Shown here: piece after piece, positions 25,647-34,930 of the stretch
How the letters are laid out: each line of letters starts with the position of its first letter
Position numbering within the stretch: the first letter of the stretch is position 1
Assembly (NCBI GenBank): GCA_963749515.1
Contig: CAVVMR010000001.1
Span: 558,001 to 622,000 of the forward strand
Source: Gaiellasilicea sp963749515
GTDB taxonomy: Bacteria; Actinomycetota; Thermoleophilia; Gaiellales; Gaiellaceae
Reading direction: 5' to 3'
Length of the DNA: 64,000 nt
Program-made: the position numbers and the translations under genes
The notes under the pieces: model-generated
Databases searched by the model: none
What the model was told of the DNA's origin: nothing
Seen by the model: only the letters and a program-made list of their open reading frames with translations

Positions 25647-26495
25647 CTAGGACCGCGGCTCGTAGCCCAGAAGCCGCTCCGCCTGGCGGACGATCGGCAT
25701 GTCGACCATCTTGCCGTCGAGCGCGACGGCGCCGAGCCCCTCGCGCAGGGCCTCGTGGTACGCCTCCAGGACGCGCCGCGCCCACTCGAGCTCTGCCTCG
25801 CTCGTCGTGAAGACCCGGTTGACCGTCTCGACCTGCGCGGGGTGAATGCAGAGCTTGCCGCCGAAGCCGAGACTGCGCGCGAGCTCGGCTTCGCGCTCGA
25901 GACCCTCGGCGTCCCGGATGTCGAGGTAGACGGTGTCGAACGGAGAGCGCAGGCCCGCCGCGGCCGAGTCGGTGACGACCTTGGAGCGCGCGTACAAGAT
26001 CTCGAGCCCGTCCGGACGCGCCGTCGTGCGGAGCTCGGCGCCGAGGTCGTGCGTGCCGAGTACAAGTGCCGTGACCCGCTCGGTCGAGCCGGTTTCGTAG
26101 GCGGCGCGCAGGCCCAGCGCCGTCTCGACGATCGCGAGCACGGGCGGCCCTGCTGAGCCCAGTGTCGAGTCCAGTGCCGAGTCCAGCGCGGCGACCGCCT
26201 GCGGCGTCGCCTTCGGCAGCATCACGAAGTCGGCTGCCAGCCCCCCGACGAGCTCGAGGTCGCCCGCGAACCACTGGGTGTCCGCCGCGTTCAACCGCAG
26301 GATCCGTGCACAGGGTGCGTCCACCTCTGCGAACACCGCCTCGACAATCGCGCGCGCGGCTTCCTTCTCGGCGGGCGCCGTACCGTCCTCGAGGTCGGCG
26401 ATCACCGCGTCCGCGCCGGCCTCGAGCGCCTTCCGGAGCTTGCGCTCCTCTGCGGCGGGCGCGAAGAGCAGCGACCTCAATGTGGAGACGTTCAC
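25647..26495 (-). CDS. HpcH/HpaI aldolase / CitE-like CoA-ester lyase
   Basis: A 282-residue TIM-barrel protein of the citrate lyase beta-subunit-like family. LRSLLFAPAAEERKLRKAL, ADAVIADLEDGTAPAEKEAAR, ILRLNAADT, LPKATP, VLAIVETALGL and KLCIHPAQVETVNRVF are family motifs. The Glu of IVET and the Asp of ADLEDG bind Mg2+. Relatives cleave malyl-CoA, citramalyl-CoA or 3-hydroxyacyl-CoA. No citrate lyase alpha or gamma genes are nearby, so it is a stand-alone CitE-like enzyme. The start GTG 26495 overlaps the stop of the upstream charged protein gene by GTGA. Confidence 0.85.
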   Translation of the reverse strand: MNVSTLRSLLFAPAAEERKLRKALEAGADAVIADLEDGTAPAEKEAARAIVEAVFAEVDAPCARILRLNAADTQWFAGDLELVGGLAADFVMLPKATPQAVAALDSALDSTLGSAGPPVLAIVETALGLRAAYETGSTERVTALVLGTHDLGAELRTTARPDGLEILYARSKVVTDSAAAGLRSPFDTVYLDIRDAEGLEREAELARSLGFGGKLCIHPAQVETVNRVFTTSEAELEWARRVLEAYHEALREGLGAVALDGKMVDMPIVRQAERLLGYEPRS

Positions 26496-26878
26496 TGTGA
26501 CGAGCGCACGGTGGAGTCGAGCGCCTCGATGTAGCGCTCGTAAGCGAGCTGCCGCCGCCGCGACTCCGCGATCTCGCTCTGGAGCCGCGCGATCTCGGCC
26601 TCCGCCTCCTCGTCGGCGTCGGGCTCGAGATCGGGCTCGTCGTCATCGGGCTCCTCCGTCTCTTCCAGGAACACCGGTGTCTCCAGGATCTCCTGCACGA
26701 GCGCGACGTCCTCCGGCGTCATCCGTGCGAACGCCTCCTCGTCCACGCGCGCGCCCTCTCGCTCGGTCACGACCTCCTCCAGGCGCTCGGCGAGAGCGAG
26801 CTCGCGCGTCTGCTCGTCGGCGCGTGCCTCCTCGATCTGCCTGCGGCGCTGGCCGCGGGCGATGGCGTCCCGGTCCAC
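26492..26878 (-). CDS. acidic coiled-coil hypothetical protein
   Basis: A 128-residue charged protein (GTG start; VDRDAIARGQRRRQIEEARADEQ). It contains a very acidic central run (EETEEPDDDEPDLEPDADEE) and a C-terminal helix (IARLQSEIAESRRRQLAYERYIEAL) that may form a coiled coil. It is translationally coupled to the CitE-like gene. Upstream readings beyond the GTG at 26878 enter the divergent MFS gene and are antisense. The function is unknown. Confidence 0.6.
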   Translation of the reverse strand: MDRDAIARGQRRRQIEEARADEQTRELALAERLEEVVTEREGARVDEEAFARMTPEDVALVQEILETPVFLEETEEPDDDEPDLEPDADEEAEAEIARLQSEIAESRRRQLAYERYIEALDSTVRSSQ

Positions 26879-26886
26879 GCAGAAAC

Positions 26887-26892
26887 GATAAT
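26887..26892 (+). promoter_or_regulatory. -10 element of the MFS gene
   Basis: GATAAT lies 8 bases before the GTG start at 26901, which fits a leaderless start. No good -35 was found at 17 bases. The divergent gene begins at 26878. Confidence 0.35.
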
Positions 26893-26900
26893 CGCGAGCG

Positions 26901-28058
26901 GTGCAGACGCGCTCGCCACGCGCGGTGCTGACCGCCGCAACGGCGGCGCAGGCCGCCGTCTCGTTCGTCAACTTCGGGCTGCCGGCGATCGGGCCGCAGC
27001 TACGGCAGGAGTTTGGCCTCAGCCTGCCCGCGCTCGGGGCGGTCTTGAGCGCGGGGTTCCTCGGCACGGCGCTGTCGCTCGTCCCCGCCGGCATCGCGGT
27101 CGACCGCCTCGGCTCGCGAGCCGCGATGGCCGCCGGCACGGCGCTCGGCGCCGCCGGCCTCTTCGCGGCGGCAGCCGCCGGCTCGTCACTGGCGCTGGCC
27201 GCGGGGCTGGTCCTCTTTGGGGTCGGCTCGTCGGTCGTCACGATCGGCGGGGCCGGCGCGCTCTTCCGCGCGTACCCGCCGGAGCGGCGCGGGTGGGCGC
27301 TCGGCGTGCGTCAGATGGCGGTGCCGCTCGGTGGGATGATCGGCGCCGTGCTCGTGCCGGCGCTGGAGGCGGTCGGCGGCGTCTCGACCGTGCTGCTCGC
27401 GGCCGCGACCGCCGTCCTCCTCTCGGGCGCCGCCTTCGCCGTCGTCGCCGACTCCCTGCGCGGCGGGCGGCAGCCGCGAGGCTTCAGGACGATCCTGAAG
27501 GCACCCGGCATGCAGCGGTTGCTCGTCGTCGCGGCGTTCTACATCGTCGTCCTGCAGGCGGTGCTCGTCTACACGGTGCCGGCTGCGCGTGACGCCGGGC
27601 TCTCTGCGCTCGCCGCAGGCGCGACGTTCTTCGCGATCCAGGTCTCGGCGGGGGTGGCGCGCATCGTCTGGGGGCGGATCGCCGACGGCGGCGGCGGCGC
27701 CCGACGGACGCGGACGCTTGCAGAGGCGGGCGTGGTCGCCGCGTTCGGGGCGCTCCTGTTTACGGCCGCGCTGCACGCCGGCGTCGCGGTCGCGCTTCCC
27801 GCGGCGATCGTCTTCGGGTTCGGCGCCCTCGGCTGGAACGGCCTCGTCTACCTCAGCGCAGGCGAGCGCACGCCGCCCGAGCTCGCGGCCCGGTCGGTCG
27901 CGGTCGCGGCGACGCTGATCTTCGGGCTCTCGGCCGTTGCGACTCCGGCACTCGGTGCACTCGCGCACGGAGCGGGATGGGATGTGTTCTGGCTCGCTGC
28001 CGCAGCACTCGCCCTCACCGGCGCCGGCGTCGCCGCGACCCTCCGCGACCGTTGTTGA
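26901..28058 (+). CDS. MFS transporter
   Basis: A 385-residue major facilitator with about twelve hydrophobic helices. The loop 2-3 signature is GIAVDRLGSRAAMAAG. VLFGVGSSVVTIGGAGALFRAYPPERRGWALGVRQMAVPLGG is the helix 4-5 region typical of the organic-anion/cyanate-like MFS groups. The substrate is unknown. It is the first gene of the rightward catabolic region and lies 31 bases before the regulated GntR gene, so it may export or import a related small acid. The GTG start is supported by the -10 element just upstream. Confidence 0.85.
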   Translation: MQTRSPRAVLTAATAAQAAVSFVNFGLPAIGPQLRQEFGLSLPALGAVLSAGFLGTALSLVPAGIAVDRLGSRAAMAAGTALGAAGLFAAAAAGSSLALAAGLVLFGVGSSVVTIGGAGALFRAYPPERRGWALGVRQMAVPLGGMIGAVLVPALEAVGGVSTVLLAAATAVLLSGAAFAVVADSLRGGRQPRGFRTILKAPGMQRLLVVAAFYIVVLQAVLVYTVPAARDAGLSALAAGATFFAIQVSAGVARIVWGRIADGGGGARRTRTLAEAGVVAAFGALLFTAALHAGVAVALPAAIVFGFGALGWNGLVYLSAGERTPPELAARSVAVAATLIFGLSAVATPALGALAHGAGWDVFWLAAAALALTGAGVAATLRDRC

Positions 28059-28083
28059 CGGCCAGATTGCATACTGTATGTTC
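28055..28083 (+). promoter_or_regulatory. promoter with GTATAC-like operator, autoregulation of GntR
   Basis: TTGACG (28055-28060), a 17-base spacer and TATGTT (28078-28083) lie 6 bases before GTG 28090. The odd-centred palindrome CATACTGTATG (28070-28080) overlaps the -10. This is the position expected for autorepression by an FCD-type GntR protein. Confidence 0.65.
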
Positions 28084-28089
28084 CTCGTC

Positions 28090-28776
28090 GTGGCGAGAGA
28101 GCTGCACGCCGGCGGGCCGCTGACGAGGAATGCCAGCGTCGCGGCGACCGAGGTGATTCGACAGGCGATCCTCGACGGGCGCTTGCCGCCGGGTGGTCGG
28201 CTCAAGGAAGAAGAGCTCGCACAGGAGCTCGGAATCAGCCGCACGCCCGTGCGCGAGGCGCTCTTGATGCTGCAGGCGGAGGGGCTCGTCGATGCGGCTC
28301 CGAACCGCGGTGCGACCGTCCGCTCGCATTCGGTCGAGGACCTCACCGACCTCTACCAGCTGCGCGCGTTGCTCGAAGGCTACGCCGCGCGCCGTGCGGC
28401 CATCGGGTTGTCGGACGAGGCCATCGCGGCGCTGCGCGAGAGCTGCGACCGCTTCGAGAGCCTGCTCGGCGACGACGAAGACATGCCCGGCCTCGTCAAG
28501 GAGAACTTCTTCTTCCACCAGACGATCATCGAGGGCGCCGGCAGCGTGCGCCTCGGCACGATGGTCCGCCAGGTGATCGAGCTGCCGCTGGTCTACCGCT
28601 CCTACAGCTGGTACTCGCCGGAGCAGCGGCAGATCTCGGCTCACTACCACCACCAGATCACGCGGGCGCTCGAGGCGCGCGACTCCGAGCGCGCCGAGCT
28701 CGTGATGAAGGAGCACATCTTCGAGGCTCGCGACCTGCTGCTGGGTCACTGGCGGGAGCTCGAGGCCGAGGAGTGA
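28090..28776 (+). CDS. GntR-family regulator, FCD subfamily
   Basis: A 228-residue regulator. The N-terminal winged helix-turn-helix is SVAATEVIRQAILDGRLPPGGRLKEEELAQELGISRTPVREALLMLQAEGLV, followed by an all-helical FCD ligand domain (LYQLRALLEGYAARRAA; NFFFHQTIIEGAG; HYHHQITRALEARDSERAELVMKEHI) with His residues that usually bind a metal and a carboxylate ligand. GTG 28090 is chosen because the promoter puts transcription start there; ATG 28078 lies in the -10. The likely role is to repress this operon and, by shared operators, the transporter (38600) and dihydropyrimidinase (61597) operons. Its TGA overlaps the next GTG. Confidence 0.88.
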   Translation: MARELHAGGPLTRNASVAATEVIRQAILDGRLPPGGRLKEEELAQELGISRTPVREALLMLQAEGLVDAAPNRGATVRSHSVEDLTDLYQLRALLEGYAARRAAIGLSDEAIAALRESCDRFESLLGDDEDMPGLVKENFFFHQTIIEGAGSVRLGTMVRQVIELPLVYRSYSWYSPEQRQISAHYHHQITRALEARDSERAELVMKEHIFEARDLLLGHWRELEAEE

Positions 28777-30020
28777 CGGAGACCGTCACCGGGTTGGAGC
28801 AACGCCGCCAGACCGAGGGTCCAGGCCCGCTCGCGGGCGTCCGCGTCGTCGAGCTCGGGATGCTGCTCGCCGGTCCGTTCGCCGGCCGCCTCCTCGGGGA
28901 CATGGGCGCAGAGATCATCAAGGTCGAGCCCCCGGGCCAGCCCGATCCGCTGCGTGAATGGGGGAAGGCGCGTTACGAGGGCCGCTCGCTCTGGTGGCCC
29001 GTGCAGTCGCGCAACAAGAAGTGCGTGACGCTCAACCTGCGGGCCGAGGACGGGCAGAAGCTGCTGCTCCGGCTCGTGGAGCACTGCGACGTGCTGGTCG
29101 AGAACTTCCGTCCGGGGACGCTGGAGAAGTGGAGCATCGGCCCCGAGCAACTCTGGGAGGTGAATCCCAGGCTCGTGATCGCCCGCGTCTCCGGCTACGG
29201 GCAGACCGGGCCGTACGCAAAGCGGGCGGGCTTCGCCTCGGTTGCCGAGGCGATGGGCGGGATCCGCTACATCAACGGCTTTCCGGGCGAGCCGCCGCCG
29301 CGCATCCACATCTCGCTGGGCGACTCTCTCGCCGGCATGTTCGCCGTCCAGGGCATCCTCGCGGCGCTCTACCGGCGCGATGCACTCGGCGGCGAGCGCG
29401 GGCAGGTCGTCGACGTCTCCCTGATGGAAGCGTGCTTTGCGCTGCTCGAGAGCATGGTCCCCGAGTACGACCGGCTCGAGATCGTGCGCGGCCCCGGGGG
29501 AACCGGGCTCGCGGGCGTCGCGCCGTCGAACATCTTCAAGTCGAGCGACGACGGCTGGATGGTGATCGCCGCCAACGCGGACGGCGTCTTCCGGCGGCTC
29601 TGTGCGGCCATGGGCCAGCCCGAGCTCGCCGACGACCCCAAGTATGCGACCCACCTCGCGCGCGGCGAGAATCAGGAGGAGCTCGAGGGGATCGTCGCCG
29701 ACTGGGCGGGGCGGCACACCGCCGCCGACATCGACCGGCTGCTCAACGACGCCGGCGTGATCTGCGGGCCGATCTACACGATCGCGGACATCTTCGAGGA
29801 CGAGCAGTTCCGCGCGCGCGAGATGCTCGTCAAGCACATGGATCCCGAATTCGGCGAGTTCTTCGGCCCCGGGATCGTCCCGAAGTTCTCCGAGACGCCG
29901 GGCGAGGTTCGCTGGTCTGCCACCTGGGAGGAGGGCAGCCACAACCGAGACGTCTACGGCGGTCTGCTGGGCCTCTCCGACGACGAGCTGGCGAGCCTCG
30001 AGGGGGACGGTGTGCTGTGA
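28773..30020 (+). CDS. CaiB/BaiF family CoA-transferase (first copy)
   Basis: A 415-residue family III CoA-transferase. It has GVRVVELGMLLAGPFAGRLLGDMGAEIIKVEPP, NKKCVTLNLR, LVENFRPGTLEKW, ARVSGYGQTGPYAKRAGFASVAEAMGG and GQVVDVSLMEAC. The Asp of GDSLAG (QGILAALYRR region) is the usual catalytic aspartate that forms an acyl anhydride. These enzymes move CoA between carboxylic acids. It is coupled to the GntR gene by GTGA and to the HMG-CoA-lyase-like gene by GTGA, which supports activation of a dicarboxylic or hydroxy acid to its CoA ester before aldol cleavage. Confidence 0.9.
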   Translation: MTETVTGLEQRRQTEGPGPLAGVRVVELGMLLAGPFAGRLLGDMGAEIIKVEPPGQPDPLREWGKARYEGRSLWWPVQSRNKKCVTLNLRAEDGQKLLLRLVEHCDVLVENFRPGTLEKWSIGPEQLWEVNPRLVIARVSGYGQTGPYAKRAGFASVAEAMGGIRYINGFPGEPPPRIHISLGDSLAGMFAVQGILAALYRRDALGGERGQVVDVSLMEACFALLESMVPEYDRLEIVRGPGGTGLAGVAPSNIFKSSDDGWMVIAANADGVFRRLCAAMGQPELADDPKYATHLARGENQEELEGIVADWAGRHTAADIDRLLNDAGVICGPIYTIADIFEDEQFRAREMLVKHMDPEFGEFFGPGIVPKFSETPGEVRWSATWEEGSHNRDVYGGLLGLSDDELASLEGDGVL

Positions 30021-30910
30021 CCGTGACGATCTGCGACGTCGGTCCCCGGGACGGGCTCCAGAACGACGAGCGGCTCTTCGAACCCGAGACGCGCGCCGAG
30101 CTCGTCAACCGCCTCGCGGCGGCGGGATTGCGGCGCATCGAGACCGTCAGCTTCGTCAATCCGGCGCGCGTTCCGCAGATGGGCGGCGCCGAGGAGGTCG
30201 TCGCCGCGATCGACCGGCGCGACGGCGTGGTCTACGCCGGGCTGGTCCTGAACGAGAAGGGCTACGACCGCCTGGCGGCCACCGGGCTCGACGAGGCGCA
30301 CTTCGCGTTCGCCTCGACCGAGACGCTCAACCGCCGCAACCAGAACGCCTCTCCGGCGGAGTCGGTCGCGGTGGCGGCCACGATCATCGAGCGTGCCCAC
30401 GCGGACGGCATCCGGGCGACGGTGACGATCGGCACCGCCTTCGGCTGCCCGTTCGAGGGTGCCGTCGACCCCGGCTACGTGCTCGAGCTCGCTTCGCAGC
30501 TCGCGGCTGCCGGGGCGGACGAGATCGTCCTCGCCGACACGGTCGGCGTCGGCGTGCCGCGGCAGGTGAAGCATCTGGTGTCGGAGGCGGCGAAGCTTCG
30601 CCCGCCGGTCGGCGTTCACCTGCACAACACCCGGAACACCGGCTTCGCGAACGCGTACGTGGCGCTCGAGGCCGGGGCGACCGTGCTGGACGCATCCGTC
30701 GGAGGCATCGGTGGCTGCCCGTTCGCGCCGCGCGCGACCGGGAACATCTGCACGGAGGACCTCGTCTACCTGCTCCACGGCGAGGGCATCGAGACGGGCA
30801 TCGACCTCGACGAGCTGATCACCGTCGCCGAGTGGCTGGAAGCGGAGCTCGGACGAGAGCTTCCCGGGCAGGTCTATCGCGCCGGCACCTTTGCGCCGGT
30901 CGCCGGCTGA
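30017..30910 (+). CDS. hydroxymethylglutaryl-CoA lyase-like aldolase
   Basis: A 297-residue DRE-TIM metallolyase. The N-terminal signature is ICDVGPRDGLQNDE (catalytic Arg-Asp), with RIETVSFVNPARVPQMGGAEEV, DTVGVGVP, VGVHLHNTRNTGFANA (metal His) and GGIGGCPFAPRATGN (catalytic Cys). HMG-CoA lyase gives acetyl-CoA and acetoacetate; close relatives act on other 3-hydroxy-3-methyl acyl-CoAs. It comes directly after the CoA-transferase, so the pair would activate and split an acid. GTG 30017 overlaps the preceding stop. Confidence 0.9.
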   Translation: MTVTICDVGPRDGLQNDERLFEPETRAELVNRLAAAGLRRIETVSFVNPARVPQMGGAEEVVAAIDRRDGVVYAGLVLNEKGYDRLAATGLDEAHFAFASTETLNRRNQNASPAESVAVAATIIERAHADGIRATVTIGTAFGCPFEGAVDPGYVLELASQLAAAGADEIVLADTVGVGVPRQVKHLVSEAAKLRPPVGVHLHNTRNTGFANAYVALEAGATVLDASVGGIGGCPFAPRATGNICTEDLVYLLHGEGIETGIDLDELITVAEWLEAELGRELPGQVYRAGTFAPVAG

Positions 30911-30923
30911 AAGGAGCAGGGGA

Positions 30924-32990
30924 ATGGCGTACAGGCTCGGGGTCGACGTTGGCGGCACGTTCACCGACCTCTTTCTCGTCGGGGACGGTGACGCGAGCGG
31001 GGACCAGCAGTACCGGGTGAAGACGCCCTCGACGCCCGCCGACCCGTCGGAGGGGGTGCTCAACGGCGTCAGGCGAATCTGCGACGAGGCCGGTATCGAA
31101 GTCGGCGACCTCCGGAACATCCTGCACGGGACGACGGTGGCGACGAACGCCGTCCTCGAGTCGAAGGGCGCCAGGGTCGGGCTGATCACAACTCTGGGCT
31201 TCCAGCAGATCCTGCACCTCGCGCGCTCGCAGACGCCAGGCCCGCTCGCGGGCTGGATCATCATGATCAAGCCCGATCCACCGGCCTCGCTCGCGGACAC
31301 GCGCGAGGCCGTCGAGCGGATGGACCCGCGCGGCAACGCGATCGTGCCCGTGGACGAGCAGCAGGTCGAGTCGATCGTGCGCGATCTCGTCGACTCCGGC
31401 GTCGAGTCGCTGACGATCGCGCTGATCAACTCGTACGTCAACGGCGCGCACGAGCGCCAGATCGGCGAGCTCGTCGAGCGCCTGTATCCGGGCTTCCCGG
31501 TGACCCTCTCGGCCGAGGTGCTTCCCGAGTTCCGCGAGTACGAGCGCGCGCTGACGGCGTGCATGAACTCGTATGTGCGCCCGAAGGTCGCCGACTACGT
31601 CCAGCGCCTGCAGGAGCAGCTGAACGGCATCGGCGCCAAGGCGGAAGTCAACATCCTCCGCTCCGACGCGGGTCTGATGACGACGCGCGAGGCGGCTCGC
31701 AACCCGATCTACGGCGTCCTCTCGGGGCCGTCCGGCGGCGTCGCCGGCGCGCTCTTCGTCGCGCGCAAGGCAGGCTTCGACGACATCCTCACCTTCGACA
31801 TGGGCGGAACGTCGACGGACGTCTCGCTGTGTCAGGACGGACAGCCGACGATCGGACGCGAGACCTCGATCGGTCACTTCCGGATCAAGGTGCCGTCGGT
31901 GAACGTGCACACCGTCGGCGCCGGCGGAGGCTCGATCGCGCATGTGCCTGAGCTGACCAAGGCTCTCCGCGTCGGCCCCCAGTCGGCGGGCGCCGAGCCC
32001 GGCCCCGCGGCGTACGGCAAGGGCGGCGACGAGCCGACCGTCACCGACGCGAACGTCGTGCTCGGCCACCTGCCGCCGCGGCTGCTGGGCGGCGAGATGG
32101 AGCTCGACGTCGACGCGGCACGGGCCGCGGTGCAGAAGGTCGCGGACGCGATGGGGCTCGATTCGGTCGAACAGGCCGCGGAGGGGATCCTCGCGATCGT
32201 CAACGAGAACATGGCGGGGGCGCTGCGGCTCGTCTCCGTTCAGCGCGGCCACGACCCGCGCGACTTCGCGCTCGTCGCCTACGGCGGGGCGGGGCCGCTC
32301 CACGCGAACGCCCTGGCAAAGCTGATGGGCTCGTTCCCCGTGATCGTCCCGCCCGCGCCGGGCCTTCTGTGCGCGATCGGCGACCTCGTCGCCGACTTCC
32401 GCGACGAGTTCGCACAGACGCACATCCGGCTCGTCGCCGACGCCGAGGGCGGCGAGGTGGCGGAGATCCTGGACGGCCTCGGCGAGCGGGCGACGACGTG
32501 GCTCGCGGGTGAAGGCATCCCGCAGGATGCACAGCGGGTGGCCTACACCGCAGACATGCGCTACCACCGCCAGGGCTACGAGATCCCGGTGACGCTCGAG
32601 CCGGACGAGGTGCGGAACGGCGGGCTCGGCGACCTGGAGGAGCGGTTCAACCGCCTGCACGAGCAGCTGTACGGCTTCCGCATGCCGGGCACCGCCTCGG
32701 AGATCGTCAATCTCCGGGCGGTCGGCTTCGGGGACGTGCCGAAGCCGGAGCTGCCGGTGGGCGAGCCCGGCTCGGCGGATTCATCCGGAGCCGTCGTCGA
32801 CGAGCACGAGGTGATCTTCGACGGCGAGCGCGTGGCGACGAAGATCTACGACCGCTCCAAGCTGCAGCCCGGGGCGAAGCTCGACGGGCCGGCTGTCGTG
32901 ACCGAGTTCGACTCGACGACGATCGTCCTTCCCGGCTACCGCGCCGTCGTCGACGCGAACTTCAACATCCTGATCACCCCCAACGAATGA
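30924..32990 (+). CDS. hyuA: hydantoinase/oxoprolinase subunit A (first copy)
   Basis: A 688-residue ASKHA-fold ATPase subunit. YRLGVDVGGTFTDLFLV (phosphate loop 1), HGTTVATNAVLE, FDMGGTSTDVSLCQDG, GAGGGSIAHV, SAGAEPGPAAYGKGG and VAYGGAGPLHANALA are family motifs. With HyuB it opens five-membered cyclic amides (N-methylhydantoin, 5-oxoproline, hydantoins) in an ATP-dependent way; acetone and acetophenone carboxylases are relatives. ATG 30924 has AAGGAG 10 bases upstream. It is followed by hyuB with ATGA overlap and then by an N-carbamoyl-type amidohydrolase, which points to an N-methylhydantoin-like substrate. Confidence 0.93.
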   Translation: MAYRLGVDVGGTFTDLFLVGDGDASGDQQYRVKTPSTPADPSEGVLNGVRRICDEAGIEVGDLRNILHGTTVATNAVLESKGARVGLITTLGFQQILHLARSQTPGPLAGWIIMIKPDPPASLADTREAVERMDPRGNAIVPVDEQQVESIVRDLVDSGVESLTIALINSYVNGAHERQIGELVERLYPGFPVTLSAEVLPEFREYERALTACMNSYVRPKVADYVQRLQEQLNGIGAKAEVNILRSDAGLMTTREAARNPIYGVLSGPSGGVAGALFVARKAGFDDILTFDMGGTSTDVSLCQDGQPTIGRETSIGHFRIKVPSVNVHTVGAGGGSIAHVPELTKALRVGPQSAGAEPGPAAYGKGGDEPTVTDANVVLGHLPPRLLGGEMELDVDAARAAVQKVADAMGLDSVEQAAEGILAIVNENMAGALRLVSVQRGHDPRDFALVAYGGAGPLHANALAKLMGSFPVIVPPAPGLLCAIGDLVADFRDEFAQTHIRLVADAEGGEVAEILDGLGERATTWLAGEGIPQDAQRVAYTADMRYHRQGYEIPVTLEPDEVRNGGLGDLEERFNRLHEQLYGFRMPGTASEIVNLRAVGFGDVPKPELPVGEPGSADSSGAVVDEHEVIFDGERVATKIYDRSKLQPGAKLDGPAVVTEFDSTTIVLPGYRAVVDANFNILITPNE

Positions 32991-34930
32991 GCGAGGGAGA
33001 GATGGCAACCACCGAAGAGCTGCGCATCGCCGAGATCCCCGATGTCGAGGTCGACGCGGTCACGCTCGACATCATCGAAGGCGCGCTGAAGAGCGCCCGC
33101 TTCGAGATGGACGCCGTCCTCTTCCGGTCGGCGATGAGCCCCGTCATTCGCGAGCAGCACGACGAGTTCCCGATGATCACCGACCCGCGCGGGCGCATGG
33201 TCGTCGGCCAGTTCGGCGCCTACATCAACGAGATGATGGCCGAGTGGGAGGGCGGCATCTACCCGGGTGACGTGATCCTCACCTCCGACCCGTTCAAGTG
33301 CTCGGCCTCCATCTCACATACGAACGACTGGCTCGTGCTGGTGCCGATCTTCTTCGAGGACGAGCTCGTGGGCTGGTCGAGCCAGTTCGGCCATCAGATG
33401 GACGCGGGTGGGCCGCTCCCTGGATCGCTTCCGACCGGAGCGAAGACAATCTTCGAGGAGGGCATCATCATCCCGCCGCTGAAGATCCTCGAGCGGGGAG
33501 TGCCCCAGGACGCCGTCCTCAAGCTGATCTTCAACAACGTCCGCCTGCCCGAGATGAACCGGGCCGACCTGTTCGCCATCGTCGCCGGCTGCCGCGCCGG
33601 CGAGCGGCGCGTGATCGAGCTCTGCGAGCGCTTCGGCAAGGAGACCTACCTCGCCGCATTGCAGGCGCTGCTCGACCGCACCCACGAGGCGATGCGGCAG
33701 CTGATCCTGCTCGCGATCCCGGAGATCCCGCAGAGCTTCGAGGACTACGTCGACGACGACGGTCTCGGCAACGGCCCCTACAAGATGAAGCTGACGATCT
33801 GGCGGGAGGGCGACCAGGCGTTCTTCGACTGGTCGGGCACCGACCCGCAGGCGCTCGGGCCGATCAACTTCTACCTCTCCGAAGGCATGTTCAAGATGTT
33901 CATCGGGATCTACCTGATCATGGTCAACGATCCCCAGATCCTCTTCAACGACGGCTTCTATCCCCTGCTGCACGTCGTCATGCCGGAAGGATCGCTGCTG
34001 CGGCCGCGCTTCCCGGCCGCACTCGGCTGCCGGACACACGCGCTCGCGCGCCTGTTCGACGTCCTCGGCGGCGCGCTCGTGAAGCAGGCGCCGGAGCTGA
34101 ACACGGCCGCCGGCTACGGCACGAGCCCGTACATGCTCTATTCCGGCTGGGACGGGAAGGGGGACTTCTTCTACTCGATGGAGATCCTCTACGGCGGCAT
34201 CCCCGGCCGGCCGATCGGCGACGGAATGGACGGTCACTCGTGGTGGCCGCTGTTCGAGAACATCCCGACGGAGTACCTCGAGGCGTACTACCCGCTGCGG
34301 ATCGACGGGTACACGACGGTTACCGACTCCGGTGGCGCCGGTTTCCACCGCGGCGGGAACGGCGTCGAGAAGCGCTACGTCTACCTGGAGCCGGGCGAGG
34401 TGTCGATCCACGACGACCGCTGGCTGACACGGCCCTGGGGCGTGCTCGGCGGCGAGCCCGGAGGGCGCTCGGAGAAGATCCTGCGCCGGGCCGACGGGAC
34501 CGAGGAGCGGCTGCCGTCGAAGTGCGACAACGTCGTCGTCGAGCCGGGTGACATGCTCGTGTTCCGCACTGCCGGCGGCGGCGGCTGGAAGGACCGGCTC
34601 GACCGTCCCGCCGAGATCGTGGCCCGCGATGTCTCGTACGGGCTCGTGTCGCCGGAGCACGCCCGGTCCGGCTACGGCGTCGTCCTCGCGGAGGACGGCT
34701 CGGTCGACGTCGACGCGACCGAGGCCGAGCGCTCGCGGCAGCGCGACGAGCGGGGTGAGGCGCTGGCCTTCGACTTCGGCCCGCCGCTCGAGGAGGTCCT
34801 CGCCGCCTGCAAGGACGAGACCGGGCTCGAGCCGCCCGCACCGGCGAAGCCGCTGCGGTGGTCGCCGCTCGAGGATGGCGCCGACGCGCTCGCTCGCGTG
34901 CGCGTGGGTGACGGCATCGCGGAGCCGTGA
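32987..34930 (+). CDS. hyuB: hydantoinase/oxoprolinase subunit B (first copy)
   Basis: A 647-residue HyuB-family protein. VDAVTLDIIEGALKSARFEMDAVLFRSAMSPVIREQHDEFPMITDPRGRMV is the family N terminus. ILTSDPFKCSASISHTNDWLV, LFDVLGGALVKQAP, DSGGAGFHRGGNGVEKRYVY and a late RTAGGGGWKDRLDRP are also family blocks. It forms the second half of the ring-opening enzyme with HyuA. ATG 32987 overlaps the hyuA stop. A second ATG at 33002 could be the real start, but its GAGGGAG lies very close. The GTG of the next gene overlaps its stop, continuing the tight operon. Confidence 0.92.
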   Translation: MSEGEMATTEELRIAEIPDVEVDAVTLDIIEGALKSARFEMDAVLFRSAMSPVIREQHDEFPMITDPRGRMVVGQFGAYINEMMAEWEGGIYPGDVILTSDPFKCSASISHTNDWLVLVPIFFEDELVGWSSQFGHQMDAGGPLPGSLPTGAKTIFEEGIIIPPLKILERGVPQDAVLKLIFNNVRLPEMNRADLFAIVAGCRAGERRVIELCERFGKETYLAALQALLDRTHEAMRQLILLAIPEIPQSFEDYVDDDGLGNGPYKMKLTIWREGDQAFFDWSGTDPQALGPINFYLSEGMFKMFIGIYLIMVNDPQILFNDGFYPLLHVVMPEGSLLRPRFPAALGCRTHALARLFDVLGGALVKQAPELNTAAGYGTSPYMLYSGWDGKGDFFYSMEILYGGIPGRPIGDGMDGHSWWPLFENIPTEYLEAYYPLRIDGYTTVTDSGGAGFHRGGNGVEKRYVYLEPGEVSIHDDRWLTRPWGVLGGEPGGRSEKILRRADGTEERLPSKCDNVVVEPGDMLVFRTAGGGGWKDRLDRPAEIVARDVSYGLVSPEHARSGYGVVLAEDGSVDVDATEAERSRQRDERGEALAFDFGPPLEEVLAACKDETGLEPPAPAKPLRWSPLEDGADALARVRVGDGIAEP

